A stretch of 11,861 nt of DNA, from positions 1-11,861 of the forward strand of contig JAOUOA010000033.1 in assembly GCA_029880625.1 (NCBI GenBank). The letters run 5' to 3'. The DNA is from Spirochaetia bacterium. GTDB taxonomy: Bacteria; Spirochaetota; Leptospiria; Leptospirales; Leptonemataceae. Each line of letters starts with the position of its first letter. Position 1 is the stretch's first letter. A model generated the notes under the pieces. That model was not told the origin of the DNA and did not search any database. It saw only the letters and a program-made list of their open reading frames with translations. This document shows, in pieces, positions 1 through 7,293 of this stretch. The translations under genes were made by a program, and so were the position numbers.

Positions 1-411
1 GTGGACCAGAGCGACAATATGCTGGACCGGGCCAAAAAAAGCCTCGGCGGAAAGAATATTGATTTTCGCATTGGGTCGCTCCAGCACCTGCCTCTTCGAG
101 ATGGCGAGGTGAAGCTTGCTGTTTTATCCATGGTGCTCCACCATGTGCCTGATTTTATCAATGCGATTAAAGAAGCAAACCGTGTGACATCTGATTCAGG
201 GAAATTGATTATCTCTGAACTGAAAAAGCATAAGTTTGAAGAAATGCGCGATAACTTTGCCGATTTTTATCTGGGATTTGACGAAGGAGATCTCTGTGAA
301 GCCGTGGAAAGCTGCGGTTACCGGGTTTTAAAAAAGGAAAAAGGGAAGGGTAAAGGAAAACTGGAATGCATATTTATCCAGGCCGAAAAAATCCGGCCGG
401 CGGAGAATTGA
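1..411 (+). CDS. C-terminal part of ArsR-type regulator/SAM-methyltransferase fusion (SahR-like), 5' end outside window
   Basis: The reading frame is open from base 1 and begins inside a class I methyltransferase fold: the acidic SAM-binding strand end VDQSDNML, then DFRIGSLQHLPL, then the LSMVLHHVPD strand. GTG at base 1 is therefore the Val of this motif, not a start. The later stretch with MRDNFADFYLGF (around residues 82-93) resembles C-terminal domains of ArsR-HTH/methyltransferase fusions. SahR is the member of that group known to repress SAM-cycle genes (ahcY, metE/metH, metF, metK) and to release DNA when it binds S-adenosylhomocysteine. The gene lies directly upstream of ahcY and metH, which fits that role. 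The DNA-binding half is not visible, so a stand-alone methyltransferase cannot be excluded. The C-terminus is lysine/glycine-rich (KKEKGKGKGK). No terminator is evident after the stop. Confidence 0.72.
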   Translation: MDQSDNMLDRAKKSLGGKNIDFRIGSLQHLPLRDGEVKLAVLSMVLHHVPDFINAIKEANRVTSDSGKLIISELKKHKFEEMRDNFADFYLGFDEGDLCEAVESCGYRVLKKEKGKGKGKLECIFIQAEKIRPAEN

Positions 412-475
412 CCGGGGATCGCTTGCATGAATCAATATTGAATTGTGCGGTCCTGGAGCGAAGGATGCAATTGAT

Positions 476-487
476 GAGATATATCTC
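476..487. promoter_or_regulatory. Perfect 12-bp palindrome GAGATATATCTC upstream of ahcY promoter
   Basis: GAGATATATCTC reads the same on both strands and ends 16 bases before the proposed ahcY -35 element. A second perfect palindrome, TCAATATTGA, lies at 432-441. Both are short and could arise by chance in AT-rich DNA. They are recorded because a dimeric ArsR-type regulator binding near ahcY would be expected to use such a site. Confidence 0.3.
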
Positions 488-502
488 TGCTGATTGCAGG
501 TT

Positions 503-531
503 TTGAAAAATTGAAATGAATTAATTATATT
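503..531 (+). promoter_or_regulatory. Sigma-70-type promoter for ahcY
   Basis: TTGAAA at 503-508 (5 of 6 to TTGACA) is followed by a 17-base spacer and TATATT at 526-531 (5 of 6 to TATAAT). The transcription start would fall near 538, leaving a leader of about 30 bases with the Shine-Dalgarno sequence GGAGGA at 560-565. An overlapping weaker alternative uses TTGAAA at 511-516. The position suggests ahcY has its own promoter rather than relying only on read-through from the upstream regulator gene. Confidence 0.6.
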
Positions 532-543
532 TATAAATTAATT
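519..543. promoter_or_regulatory. Candidate repressor operator overlapping the ahcY -10 and start site
   Basis: AATTAATT occurs at 519-526 and again at 536-543, separated by nine bases, forming a dyad centred near 531. The dyad covers the proposed -10 element and transcription start, the classic place for a repressor site. A SahR-like protein encoded just upstream is the obvious candidate ligand. AATTAATT is itself palindromic and AT-rich, so the symmetry may be fortuitous. Confidence 0.4.
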
Positions 544-569
544 AAAAGAATTTGTTTTTGGAGGAAAAC

Positions 570-1871
570 ATGACAGCAACATTAAAAGAAGATTACAAAG
601 TAAAAGACATCAGTCTTGCACAATGGGGAAGAGAAGAAATCATCCTTGCAGAGCAGGAAATGCCCGGTCTGATGGCTTTACGCGAAGAGTACGGATCACA
701 GCAGCCTTTGAAGGGAGCGCGCATTACAGGTTCTCTGCATATGACAATTCAAACGGCAGTCCTTATTGAAACTCTGACCGCTCTTGGGGCGCAGGTGCGC
801 TGGAGCAGCTGCAATATTTTCAGCACCCAGGACCATGCAGCGGCAGCAATTGCAAAAACCGGTGTTCCTGTTTTCGCCTGGAAGGGCATGACAGAAGAAG
901 AATACTGGTGGTGCATTGAGCAGACCCTTCAGTTCCCTGAAGGCGGACCGAATATGCTTCTGGATGACGGGCATGACCTTACTGCTTACGTGCATGATAA
1001 GCACCCTGAAATGCTCGATGCAATTAAAGGCGTCTCTGAAGAAACCACAACAGGCGTGCATTATCTGATGAAGCGTTTAAAAGAAGGAACTCTGAAAATT
1101 CCGGCGATTAACGTAAATGATTCAGTAACGAAATCAAAATTTGATAATCTGTACGGCTGCCGCGAATCGCTTGTTGACGGCATCAAGCGTGCAACAGATA
1201 CAATGATTGCAGGCAAGGTCGCTCTTGTTGCAGGATACGGAGATGTGGGCAAGGGTTCGGCTCAGAGCCTTCGCGGCCTTGGGTGCCGAGTCGTTATAAC
1301 AGAAATTGACCCCATCTGCGCTCTTCAGGCTGCCATGGAAGGCTATGAAGTTGTTCTTCTGGATGAATGGGCTTCTAAAGCGGATATTTTTGTTACCACA
1401 ACAGGAAATAAGGATATTATTACAATTGATCATATGAAAAATATGAAAGACGGATCCATTGTCTGCAACATCGGACACTTTGATATTGAAATTCAGGTTG
1501 CTCAGCTTGAATCCTTTCCTGGAATTAAGAAGACTGAAATTAAGCCCCAGGTGGATAAATTTACATTCCCTGACGGACACTGCATCATTCTTCTTGCAGA
1601 GGGCCGGCTTGTAAATCTTGGATGCGCTACAGGACATCCAAGCTTTGTTATGTCGAACAGCTTTACCAATCAGGTGCTTGCGCAGATTGATCTGTGGAAT
1701 AAAAAATATGAACTGGGAGTTTACATGCTCCCCAAACATCTGGATGAAAAAGTAGCTGAACTTCATTTGAAAAAAATCGGAGTGAAGCTGACAAAACTTT
1801 CGAAAGATCAGGCTGCGTATATTGGAGTTCCTGTTGAGGGGCCGTATAAGTCTGATCATTACAGATATTGA
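570..1871 (+). CDS. ahcY: Adenosylhomocysteinase (S-adenosyl-L-homocysteine hydrolase)
   Basis: This cytosolic NAD-dependent enzyme reversibly splits S-adenosylhomocysteine into homocysteine and adenosine, removing the product inhibitor of methyltransferases. The 433-residue product has the usual length of the short bacterial/eukaryotic type. Visible family blocks include GSLHMTIQTAVLIETL and SSCNIFSTQDHAAAAIA in the substrate domain, the KSKFDNLYGCRESL segment before the cofactor domain, the NAD-binding GYGDVGKG motif (Gly222, Gly224, Gly227), GCATGHPSFVMSNSF, and the terminal KSDHYRY tail that reaches the partner subunit. ATG at 570 is chosen because GGAGGA lies at 560-565 and the protein then begins MTATLKEDYKVKDISL as in homologues; an in-frame TTG at 552 has no such support. 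A strong terminator follows. The neighbouring metH consumes the homocysteine formed here. Confidence 0.98.
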   Translation: MTATLKEDYKVKDISLAQWGREEIILAEQEMPGLMALREEYGSQQPLKGARITGSLHMTIQTAVLIETLTALGAQVRWSSCNIFSTQDHAAAAIAKTGVPVFAWKGMTEEEYWWCIEQTLQFPEGGPNMLLDDGHDLTAYVHDKHPEMLDAIKGVSEETTTGVHYLMKRLKEGTLKIPAINVNDSVTKSKFDNLYGCRESLVDGIKRATDTMIAGKVALVAGYGDVGKGSAQSLRGLGCRVVITEIDPICALQAAMEGYEVVLLDEWASKADIFVTTTGNKDIITIDHMKNMKDGSIVCNIGHFDIEIQVAQLESFPGIKKTEIKPQVDKFTFPDGHCIILLAEGRLVNLGCATGHPSFVMSNSFTNQVLAQIDLWNKKYELGVYMLPKHLDEKVAELHLKKIGVKLTKLSKDQAAYIGVPVEGPYKSDHYRY

Positions 1872-1895
1872 TTTTAATTCAAGACTGATTTTTCG

Positions 1896-1932
1896 CCGCA
1901 GGGATGCCCCTGCGGTTTGTTATTATTTTTTT
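1896..1932 (+). terminator. Intrinsic terminator after ahcY
   Basis: An eight-base-pair GC-rich stem, CCGCAGGG (1896-1903) with CCCTGCGG (1908-1915), closes a four-base ATGC loop. It is followed immediately by a T-rich run (1916-1932). It begins 24 bases after the ahcY stop, so ahcY transcription probably ends here and metH needs its own promoter. Confidence 0.9.
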
Positions 1933-1968
1933 ATTGATTATAAGTGTAAAGATAGCACGAAAAATTAT

Positions 1969-2024
1969 GCCGATTCTATGATTTAGAAAAAAATCGGCCG
2001 ATAAAGTTTGCATATTGCGAACTT
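1969..2024. promoter_or_regulatory. Inverted-repeat cluster in the metH leader, candidate operator/structured leader
   Basis: Three symmetric elements lie together between the ahcY terminator and metH. GCCGATT (1969-1975) can pair with AATCGGC (1992-1998). ATCGGCCGAT (1993-2002) is a perfect ten-base palindrome. At 2004-2024 the arms AAGTT.GCA and TGC.AACTT form a 21-base dyad with one mismatched pair and a three-base centre. A -10-like TATGAT follows at 2027-2032, but no good -35 is spaced correctly. The last dyad is a plausible binding site for a dimeric regulator such as SahR. No cobalamin or SAM riboswitch consensus was recognised here. Confidence 0.4.
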
Positions 2025-2097
2025 GTTATGATTCCATTGCTGCGGGATGTTTCGAATTGTCATGGAATGAATCGTTTTGTATAGAATAGAGGGAAAA

Positions 2098-5000
2098 ATG
2101 CCAAGATTTAGCGAAAAAGAAATACGTGAAATGTTTGAAAGCCGCGTTTTGATTCTGGACGGTGCGATGGGAACAAATCTGCAGTCACAGAATCTGTCCG
2201 ATGAGGATTTTGGAGGAGCGGATTATGCGGGCTGCAATGAATATCTTGTCATTACAAAGCCTGATGCCATTGCAAAAGTCCATAGAGACTTTCTGGAGGC
2301 GGGAGCGGATATTATTGAAACCTGCAGTTTCGGGTCGACTCCCCTTGTTCTGGATGAATACGGCCTCGGGAATCGTGCCGAAGAAATCTCTAAAAAAACT
2401 GCAGAACTGGCAAGAAGCGCTGCAGGTGAATTTGACCGGCCAGGACGCACAAGACTTGTTGCAGGCTCTATGGGGCCCACAACTAAGGCCATTACTGTAA
2501 CCGGCGGAATAACTTTTGACGAACTTCTGGAAAACTTTTATGTGCAGGCAAAAGGCCTGATGGAAGGCGGGGTAGATCTTTTCCTGGTGGAAACAGCCCA
2601 GGATACACTGAACTTAAAAGCCGCACTTCTGGGTATTTTAAAGCTTCGCAGGGAAAGCGGAATTGTAATTCCCTATATGATTTCAGGAACCATTGAACCC
2701 ATGGGAACCATGCTGGCAGGGCAGGGTGTTGAGTCCATGGTGACCTCTCTTGAGCATTTTATGCCGCTTTCATTCGGCATCAATTGTGCAACAGGTCCAC
2801 AGCAGATGGTCGATCATATCCGCTCCCTTGACTCTATGGCTCCGACTTACATCAGCTGTTTCCCCAACGCAGGCCTTCCAGACGAAGACGGAAATTATAA
2901 TGAAAGTCCCGATCAGCTTGCGGCTGCTCTTGAAAAATTCTGCGATAATGGCTGGCTGAATGTTGTCGGAGGATGCTGCGGCACACGTCCGGGCCATATC
3001 AAAGCCATCCATGACATGGCGGAAAACAAAAAGCCCCATAAACCGAAAGGCGATAACCGCACCAGGGTTTCCGGAGTGGATTTTCTTGTGGTGGAAGAAG
3101 AGGGCAGGCCGTATCTGGTCGGAGAAAGAACAAATTCACTTGGTTCTCGTGCTTTTAAGCGAATGATTGCAGAAGGGCTTCACAATGAAGCTGCTGAAGT
3201 TGGACGCCGTCAGGTGCGTGGCGGAGCGCATATTATCGACATCTGCCTTCAAAATCCAGACAGAGACGAAAGGGCCGATATGGAAGCGTTCCTTCCTCTG
3301 ATGTTGAAAAAAATCCGCGTTCCCGTCATGGTGGATTCGACCGATCTCGAAGTTCTAAAGCTAAGCCTCAAGCATATCCAGGGTAAGGCGCTGTACAATT
3401 CCATCAATCTGGAAAATGGCGAAGATCGTTTTGAAGAAATTGCCCCTCTCTATCATGATTACGGTTTTGCCGTGGTTGTCGGATGTATTGATGATGATCC
3501 GAATCAGGGGATGGGAGTTTCTGTTGAGCGAAAGATTGAAATAGCAAAAAAAAGCTACAACCTTCTTGTGAATAAATACGGCGTGAAACCGGAAGATATC
3601 ATCTTTGACGCGCTGGTCTTTCCCATTGGAACCGGCGATGAACAGTATATAGGAAGCGCCGAGCAGACCGTTAAGGGCATAGAAGCCATTAAAAAAGAAC
3701 TTCCGAAGTGCAAGACCATTCTCGGGATATCTAATGTCAGTTTCGGCCTTCCTCAGGCAGGCCGAGAAATTTTAAACTCTGTATTTCTCTATCATAATGT
3801 TAAGGCCGGACTGGATTATGCCATTGTGAATACGGAAAAGCTGATGCGCTATCCTTCGATTCCTGAAAATGAAAGAGCTCTTGCAGAGGCGATGCTTTTC
3901 CATACAAAAGCCGAATACGAAAAAGCCCTTGCAGATTTTGCCGCTTATTTTAAAGATAAAAAAGAAGCGAAGCCGGAAGCTTCAGATCGCTCAAAGCTGA
4001 GCGTGGATGAACGTCTGTCGCTCTGTATCCTGGAAGGCTCCATTGACGGGCTGATTGACGACCTCAATGAAAAAATGAAAACAGCTCCCCCCCTTGAAAT
4101 CATTAACGGCCCCCTTATGGGAGGAATGGCTGAGGTAGGGCGCCTTTTTAACGACAATCAGCTTATTGTTGCCGAAGTTCTTCAGAGTGCCGAAGCCATG
4201 AAAACCGCCGTTTCTCATCTTGAAAAATTCATGACCAAAGGCGAAACATCTGTGCGGGGAAAAATGCTTCTTGCAACGGTAAAAGGCGATGTGCATGATA
4301 TCGGTAAAAATCTTGTGGAAATCATTCTTTCCAATAACGGATACCAGGTGGTAAATATGGGCATCAAGGTTCCACCCCAGGACCTCATCTCCGCCTGCAA
4401 AGAGCATGATCCCGATATGATCGGTCTTTCCGGACTCCTTGTGAAATCTGCAGAGCAGATGATCATAACGGCCAGTGATTTAAAAGATGCAGATATTGAT
4501 GTGCCGATTTTTGTCGGCGGAGCCGCTCTTTCCGAACAATTTACCAGAAATAAAATCCGACCAAAATATGACGGAGCGGTAATTTATGCCCGCGATGCAA
4601 TGGAAGGTCTTTCTCTTGTCAATGAACTGATGGATGAAAGCACACGCAGCGAAATGATTGAAAAATGGAAAAAAGGAATGGAAGGCGTATCTTCAGGAGG
4701 CAGCAAGCAGCCGACCGAACCCGTCCAGCGAAAAATCTTTACCTATGATTATGGTCAGAATGGCAAGCCGGATCTTCCTCCGGATTTAAAATCCCACAGG
4801 CTGAAAGATCAGAATCCTGAAGATTTATTTCCTCTGATCAATCCGGCCATGCTTTACAAAAAGCATCTGGGCTACAGGGGCAATACGGCAGAGGCAGAAG
4901 CGTCCAGCGATCCAAAATATCTGGAACTGAAAAAACTGATTTATGATCTGCAGAATGAATTACTGGAAAAAGGATACATGAAAACAGACGGCATCTACCG

Positions 5001-5565
5001 GTTTTTTCGCGCAGCTTCGGACGGAGATGATCTTGTAATTCTTGATTCTGACGGAAAAACAGAAAAAACCCGGTTCCATTTTAAGCGTCAGACGAAAGGA
5101 GAAGGCCTGTGTCTTTCCGATTATGCAGCTCCTCTCGGTTCTGGAATTGAAGACTATGTTGCAGTCTTTATTGTAACTGCTGGAATCGGTATCAGAGAAA
5201 TTACGGAAAAATGGAAGGAAGAGGGGCAGTATCTGAAAAGTCATGCTCTGTCTGCTCTTGCTCTTGAGTCTGCAGAGGCCTTCGCCGAGTATCTTCATTC
5301 GCAGATCCGGCGACAGTGGGGATTCCCGGATGCAGAAGAACTGACTCCGAAAGAAATGTTCTCGAAAAAATACAGGGGAGGGCGTTTCTCGTTTGGATAT
5401 CCCGCCTGTCCCAATCTTTCGGATCAGGAACCGCTGTTCAAACTTATGAATCTCCCGGAAGATTTCGGGGTAAAGCTTACTGATGGATTTTCGATGGACC
5501 CGGAAGCAAGCGTAAGCGCAATTGTCTTTCAGCATCCGGAAGCAAAATACTTTTCGGTTGAATAA
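2098..5565 (+). CDS. metH: Cobalamin-dependent methionine synthase
   Basis: This cytosolic enzyme transfers the methyl group of 5-methyltetrahydrofolate through cobalamin to homocysteine, giving methionine. The 1155-residue protein has all four modules. The homocysteine/zinc barrel occupies about residues 8-305, with zinc ligands Cys230, Cys293 and Cys294 in INCATG and GGCCGTRPGH. The pterin-binding barrel covers about 330-590 (VGERTN near 341). The cap plus cobalamin domain covers about 632-850, with the DVHDIG box whose His733 is the cobalt ligand. The reactivation/AdoMet domain covers about 880-1155, with RFSFGYPACP (Arg1096, Gly1100, Tyr1101). It is somewhat shorter than the 1227-residue E. 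coli enzyme, but no domain is missing. ATG at 2098 is preferred because AGAGGG lies at 2088-2093; an upstream in-frame TTG at 2077 lacks a ribosome site. It probably forms a regulon with ahcY rather than an operon, since a terminator lies between them. Confidence 0.98.
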   Translation: MPRFSEKEIREMFESRVLILDGAMGTNLQSQNLSDEDFGGADYAGCNEYLVITKPDAIAKVHRDFLEAGADIIETCSFGSTPLVLDEYGLGNRAEEISKKTAELARSAAGEFDRPGRTRLVAGSMGPTTKAITVTGGITFDELLENFYVQAKGLMEGGVDLFLVETAQDTLNLKAALLGILKLRRESGIVIPYMISGTIEPMGTMLAGQGVESMVTSLEHFMPLSFGINCATGPQQMVDHIRSLDSMAPTYISCFPNAGLPDEDGNYNESPDQLAAALEKFCDNGWLNVVGGCCGTRPGHIKAIHDMAENKKPHKPKGDNRTRVSGVDFLVVEEEGRPYLVGERTNSLGSRAFKRMIAEGLHNEAAEVGRRQVRGGAHIIDICLQNPDRDERADMEAFLPLMLKKIRVPVMVDSTDLEVLKLSLKHIQGKALYNSINLENGEDRFEEIAPLYHDYGFAVVVGCIDDDPNQGMGVSVERKIEIAKKSYNLLVNKYGVKPEDIIFDALVFPIGTGDEQYIGSAEQTVKGIEAIKKELPKCKTILGISNVSFGLPQAGREILNSVFLYHNVKAGLDYAIVNTEKLMRYPSIPENERALAEAMLFHTKAEYEKALADFAAYFKDKKEAKPEASDRSKLSVDERLSLCILEGSIDGLIDDLNEKMKTAPPLEIINGPLMGGMAEVGRLFNDNQLIVAEVLQSAEAMKTAVSHLEKFMTKGETSVRGKMLLATVKGDVHDIGKNLVEIILSNNGYQVVNMGIKVPPQDLISACKEHDPDMIGLSGLLVKSAEQMIITASDLKDADIDVPIFVGGAALSEQFTRNKIRPKYDGAVIYARDAMEGLSLVNELMDESTRSEMIEKWKKGMEGVSSGGSKQPTEPVQRKIFTYDYGQNGKPDLPPDLKSHRLKDQNPEDLFPLINPAMLYKKHLGYRGNTAEAEASSDPKYLELKKLIYDLQNELLEKGYMKTDGIYRFFRAASDGDDLVILDSDGKTEKTRFHFKRQTKGEGLCLSDYAAPLGSGIEDYVAVFIVTAGIGIREITEKWKEEGQYLKSHALSALALESAEAFAEYLHSQIRRQWGFPDAEELTPKEMFSKKYRGGRFSFGYPACPNLSDQEPLFKLMNLPEDFGVKLTDGFSMDPEASVSAIVFQHPEAKYFSVE

Positions 5566-5661
5566 AAACATTAAGCTGCGGTTTGGTTTCCATTTCGGGG
5601 AAAAAAATTCTGAAAATGCCCTGACGGTTTTTGTAATTCAGCTTTTCCCGGGGAGGAATGC
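5566..5661 (+). promoter_or_regulatory. Short metH-acyltransferase gap with a foldable leader
   Basis: GGGAAAA (5598-5604) can pair with TTTTCCC (5643-5649), and inside it CTGAA (5610-5614) can pair with TTCAG (5637-5641). The outer stem ends directly before the Shine-Dalgarno sequence GGGGAGGA (5650-5657) of the next gene. No T-tailed terminator for metH and no convincing promoter was found, so read-through from metH is possible. The fold is interrupted and may be incidental. Confidence 0.2.
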
Positions 5662-6783
5662 ATGTCTCGACTGACTGGCGATTTTTTGAGGATTTTATCC
5701 ATTTCTGCTGTTATGGTGATTCATGCATCGTACGGCCAGGAAGTTGAATTTCAGAAACATCATGATTTTTTTTCCGCTTCATTTGCGGGCATCCTGATCA
5801 ATCAGATTTCCCGTTTCTGCGTACCCGTGTTCATTCTTCTGTCCGGTTACGGCCTTACCATGCGTTACGGCAATGTTTTAAAACGTGAAATTGGATTTTC
5901 TTTTGCTCTGGATTTCTATAAAAAGCGCTTTTTGAAAATCGGCATCCCTTTTGTATTCTGGACGGTATTTCTCCTGGCCGTTTTTGGCCGGTTTTCGCTT
6001 GAGGGCAGTCTGACCGGGATCATTGCATCAAATATAGCGATCCTTCTCAAGTTTCTTTTTGTGAAAGGAGCGGATTATCATTTTTATTTTTTTACAATTA
6101 TTCTGGAATGCTATCTTCTTTACCCGCTTCTTCTGAAATACAGAAGTCCAATCCTGTTCAGTTTGCTTCTGTTTGTTCAAATTATTTATATCTATCCGGT
6201 CACAGTAAGCTCGTTTACGGGAATTCCTCTGATCCGCTTTCCCTCTTCATTTTTTGTTCACTGGATTTTTTATTTTTATCTGGGGATGATTTCTGCAGAT
6301 AAAAAAGTACTGGAGAAGATTAAAAAAATCCCTGTAATCCCTTTTGGTATATTATTTGCAGTTTTTACAGGTTATGTAGTTCAGGAATACATCCGGCGTT
6401 CTATGACAGAAAATGATCCTGGCTACTACAATCATTTCAACCGGCTTTCTGTTTTTCTATATGCAGTTTCCTTCTGGATTCTATTTGTAAAGCTGGACGG
6501 CATTCTTGAAGCAATTTTCCGTCAGCGGAAACTGGCAGTTTGGATTACTTATTTTTCCGGGTTGAGTTTTGGTGTTTATATCTATCACACTATGATTCTT
6601 CGTGTGATCAATCTTACATTTCTGGAAGGAAGTCTTGCAGTCCTTCCCCTTGTGATTTTAATTTCATTTGGATCTGTATGGGGCATAGACAAACTGATCC
6701 GCATTAATTTTATGCGAATTATTGCAGGACTTCCGGAACTGCCTGTTCCTGAAAAAGAAGAAAATTCTCCGTCAAAAACATGA
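5662..6783 (+). CDS. Integral membrane acyltransferase, acyltransferase-3 (OafA/YrhL-like) family
   Basis: Proteins of this family sit in the inner membrane and move acyl groups, commonly acetyl, onto sugars of lipopolysaccharide, capsule or other exported glycans; the substrate here is unknown. The 373-residue protein is hydrophobic throughout, with about ten likely membrane segments. The N-terminal FLRILSISAVMVIHAS carries the family's conserved Arg10 and His21, followed by CVPVFILLSGYGLT (residues 53-66), KKRFLKIGIPFVFW (87-100) and the HFYFFTIILECYLLYPLL segment (140-157). GGGGAGGA at 5650-5657 supports ATG 5662; an ATG at 5658 is out of frame. Its stop lies one base from the convergent OsmC gene's stop. 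Nothing in the context indicates a polysaccharide cluster, so the role cannot be narrowed. Confidence 0.85.
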   Translation: MSRLTGDFLRILSISAVMVIHASYGQEVEFQKHHDFFSASFAGILINQISRFCVPVFILLSGYGLTMRYGNVLKREIGFSFALDFYKKRFLKIGIPFVFWTVFLLAVFGRFSLEGSLTGIIASNIAILLKFLFVKGADYHFYFFTIILECYLLYPLLLKYRSPILFSLLLFVQIIYIYPVTVSSFTGIPLIRFPSSFFVHWIFYFYLGMISADKKVLEKIKKIPVIPFGILFAVFTGYVVQEYIRRSMTENDPGYYNHFNRLSVFLYAVSFWILFVKLDGILEAIFRQRKLAVWITYFSGLSFGVYIYHTMILRVINLTFLEGSLAVLPLVILISFGSVWGIDKLIRINFMRIIAGLPELPVPEKEENSPSKT

Positions 6784-6797
6784 TTTATTCGTAAATC
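6774..6797 (-). terminator. Weak terminator-like hairpin for the OsmC gene
   Basis: GATTTA (6782-6787) pairs with TAAATC (6792-6797) around a four-base loop (TTCG on plus, CGAA on minus). On the minus strand it is followed after three bases by five T residues (plus-strand A run 6774-6778). The stem is AT-rich and overlaps the stop codons of both convergent genes, so termination may be inefficient. Confidence 0.35.
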
Positions 6798-7192
6798 GAT
6801 TCAAATGTAATTTCAGCAGTTTTTCCGAGCATGGCGGAGACTCCGCAGTATTGATCTTTGGAAAGGTCAATTGCACGTTTCAGTTTGTCCTCAGGAACAT
6901 TGCCTTTTACGATGTATTTAATATGAATTTTTTTAAATACCTTCGGATGATCATCTGTCTGTTCTGCTGAAACTTCCACCCGGAAAGCTTCCGGTTCATG
7001 CTTCATTTTTCGGAGGATTGACATAACATCCATGGCAGTACAGCCTGCCAGACCCTGTAAAACCAGTTCTTTGGGACGAAAACCGGTCTCTTCTCCGCCT
7101 ACTTCAGGAGCTGCATCCATGGCAAGATTATGTCCGCTTCCTGCCGTTCCCGTAAATTTCATTTTTTCTGTCCAGATTGCGCTTGCTTCCAT
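6785..7192 (-). CDS. OsmC/Ohr-superfamily protein, YhfA-like
   Basis: OsmC-family proteins are small cytosolic thiol enzymes. OsmC and Ohr members reduce organic hydroperoxides, but the YhfA branch is poorly defined biochemically. From the ATG whose last base is 7192 the protein is 135 residues, the size of E. coli YhfA. It begins MEASAIWTEKMKF and continues GTAGSGHNLAMD, matching the YhfA N-terminal pattern. The two family cysteines are present: Cys51 in LAGCTAMDV and Cys116 in KDQYCGVSAML. Two further in-frame ATGs lie upstream (start bases 7213 and 7264) and would add 7 or 24 residues outside the family fold. None of the three has a clear Shine-Dalgarno sequence, so the start is chosen by homology. 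AAACAA/TTGTTT (7194-7209) forms a small inverted repeat just before the chosen start. It diverges from the gene at 7294. Confidence 0.88.
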   Translation of the reverse strand: MEASAIWTEKMKFTGTAGSGHNLAMDAAPEVGGEETGFRPKELVLQGLAGCTAMDVMSILRKMKHEPEAFRVEVSAEQTDDHPKVFKKIHIKYIVKGNVPEDKLKRAIDLSKDQYCGVSAMLGKTAEITFESIYE

Positions 7193-7293
7193 AAAACAAT
7201 TTTTTGTTTGCATACTGCGGAAGAAAAGCTTTTTATATAATAAGGGATGAAAAGTGGTTTTCATGAAATCAAAAATGTCCGAAAATAGTTAAG
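7193..7293. promoter_or_regulatory. Divergent control region between OsmC gene and unknown gene
   Basis: A perfect TATAAT lies on the plus strand at 7236-7241, with AT-rich surroundings (7231-7243) that could also supply a -10 on the minus strand (TTATTATATAA). No well-spaced TTGACA-like -35 was found for either direction. The downstream plus-strand gene would have a leader of roughly 45 bases and begins at ATG 7294 with only a weak ribosome site. Confidence 0.3.

Noticed and set aside
412..569. Possible SAH or SAM riboswitch upstream of ahcY
   Set aside because: No recognised SAH-riboswitch or S-box core was found, and the proposed promoter leaves a leader of only about 30 bases.
1134..1859. 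Long open frame on the minus strand inside ahcY
   Set aside because: It lies antisense to an unambiguous conserved gene and its translation has no recognisable domain; it is a coding shadow.
1916..2097. Possible cobalamin riboswitch before metH
   Set aside because: No conserved B12-box sequence was seen; the inverted repeats present do not match that architecture.
4960..5571. Minus-strand 203-codon open frame within metH
   Set aside because: It is antisense to the MetH reactivation domain, has no ribosome site or family resemblance, and is explained by codon bias.
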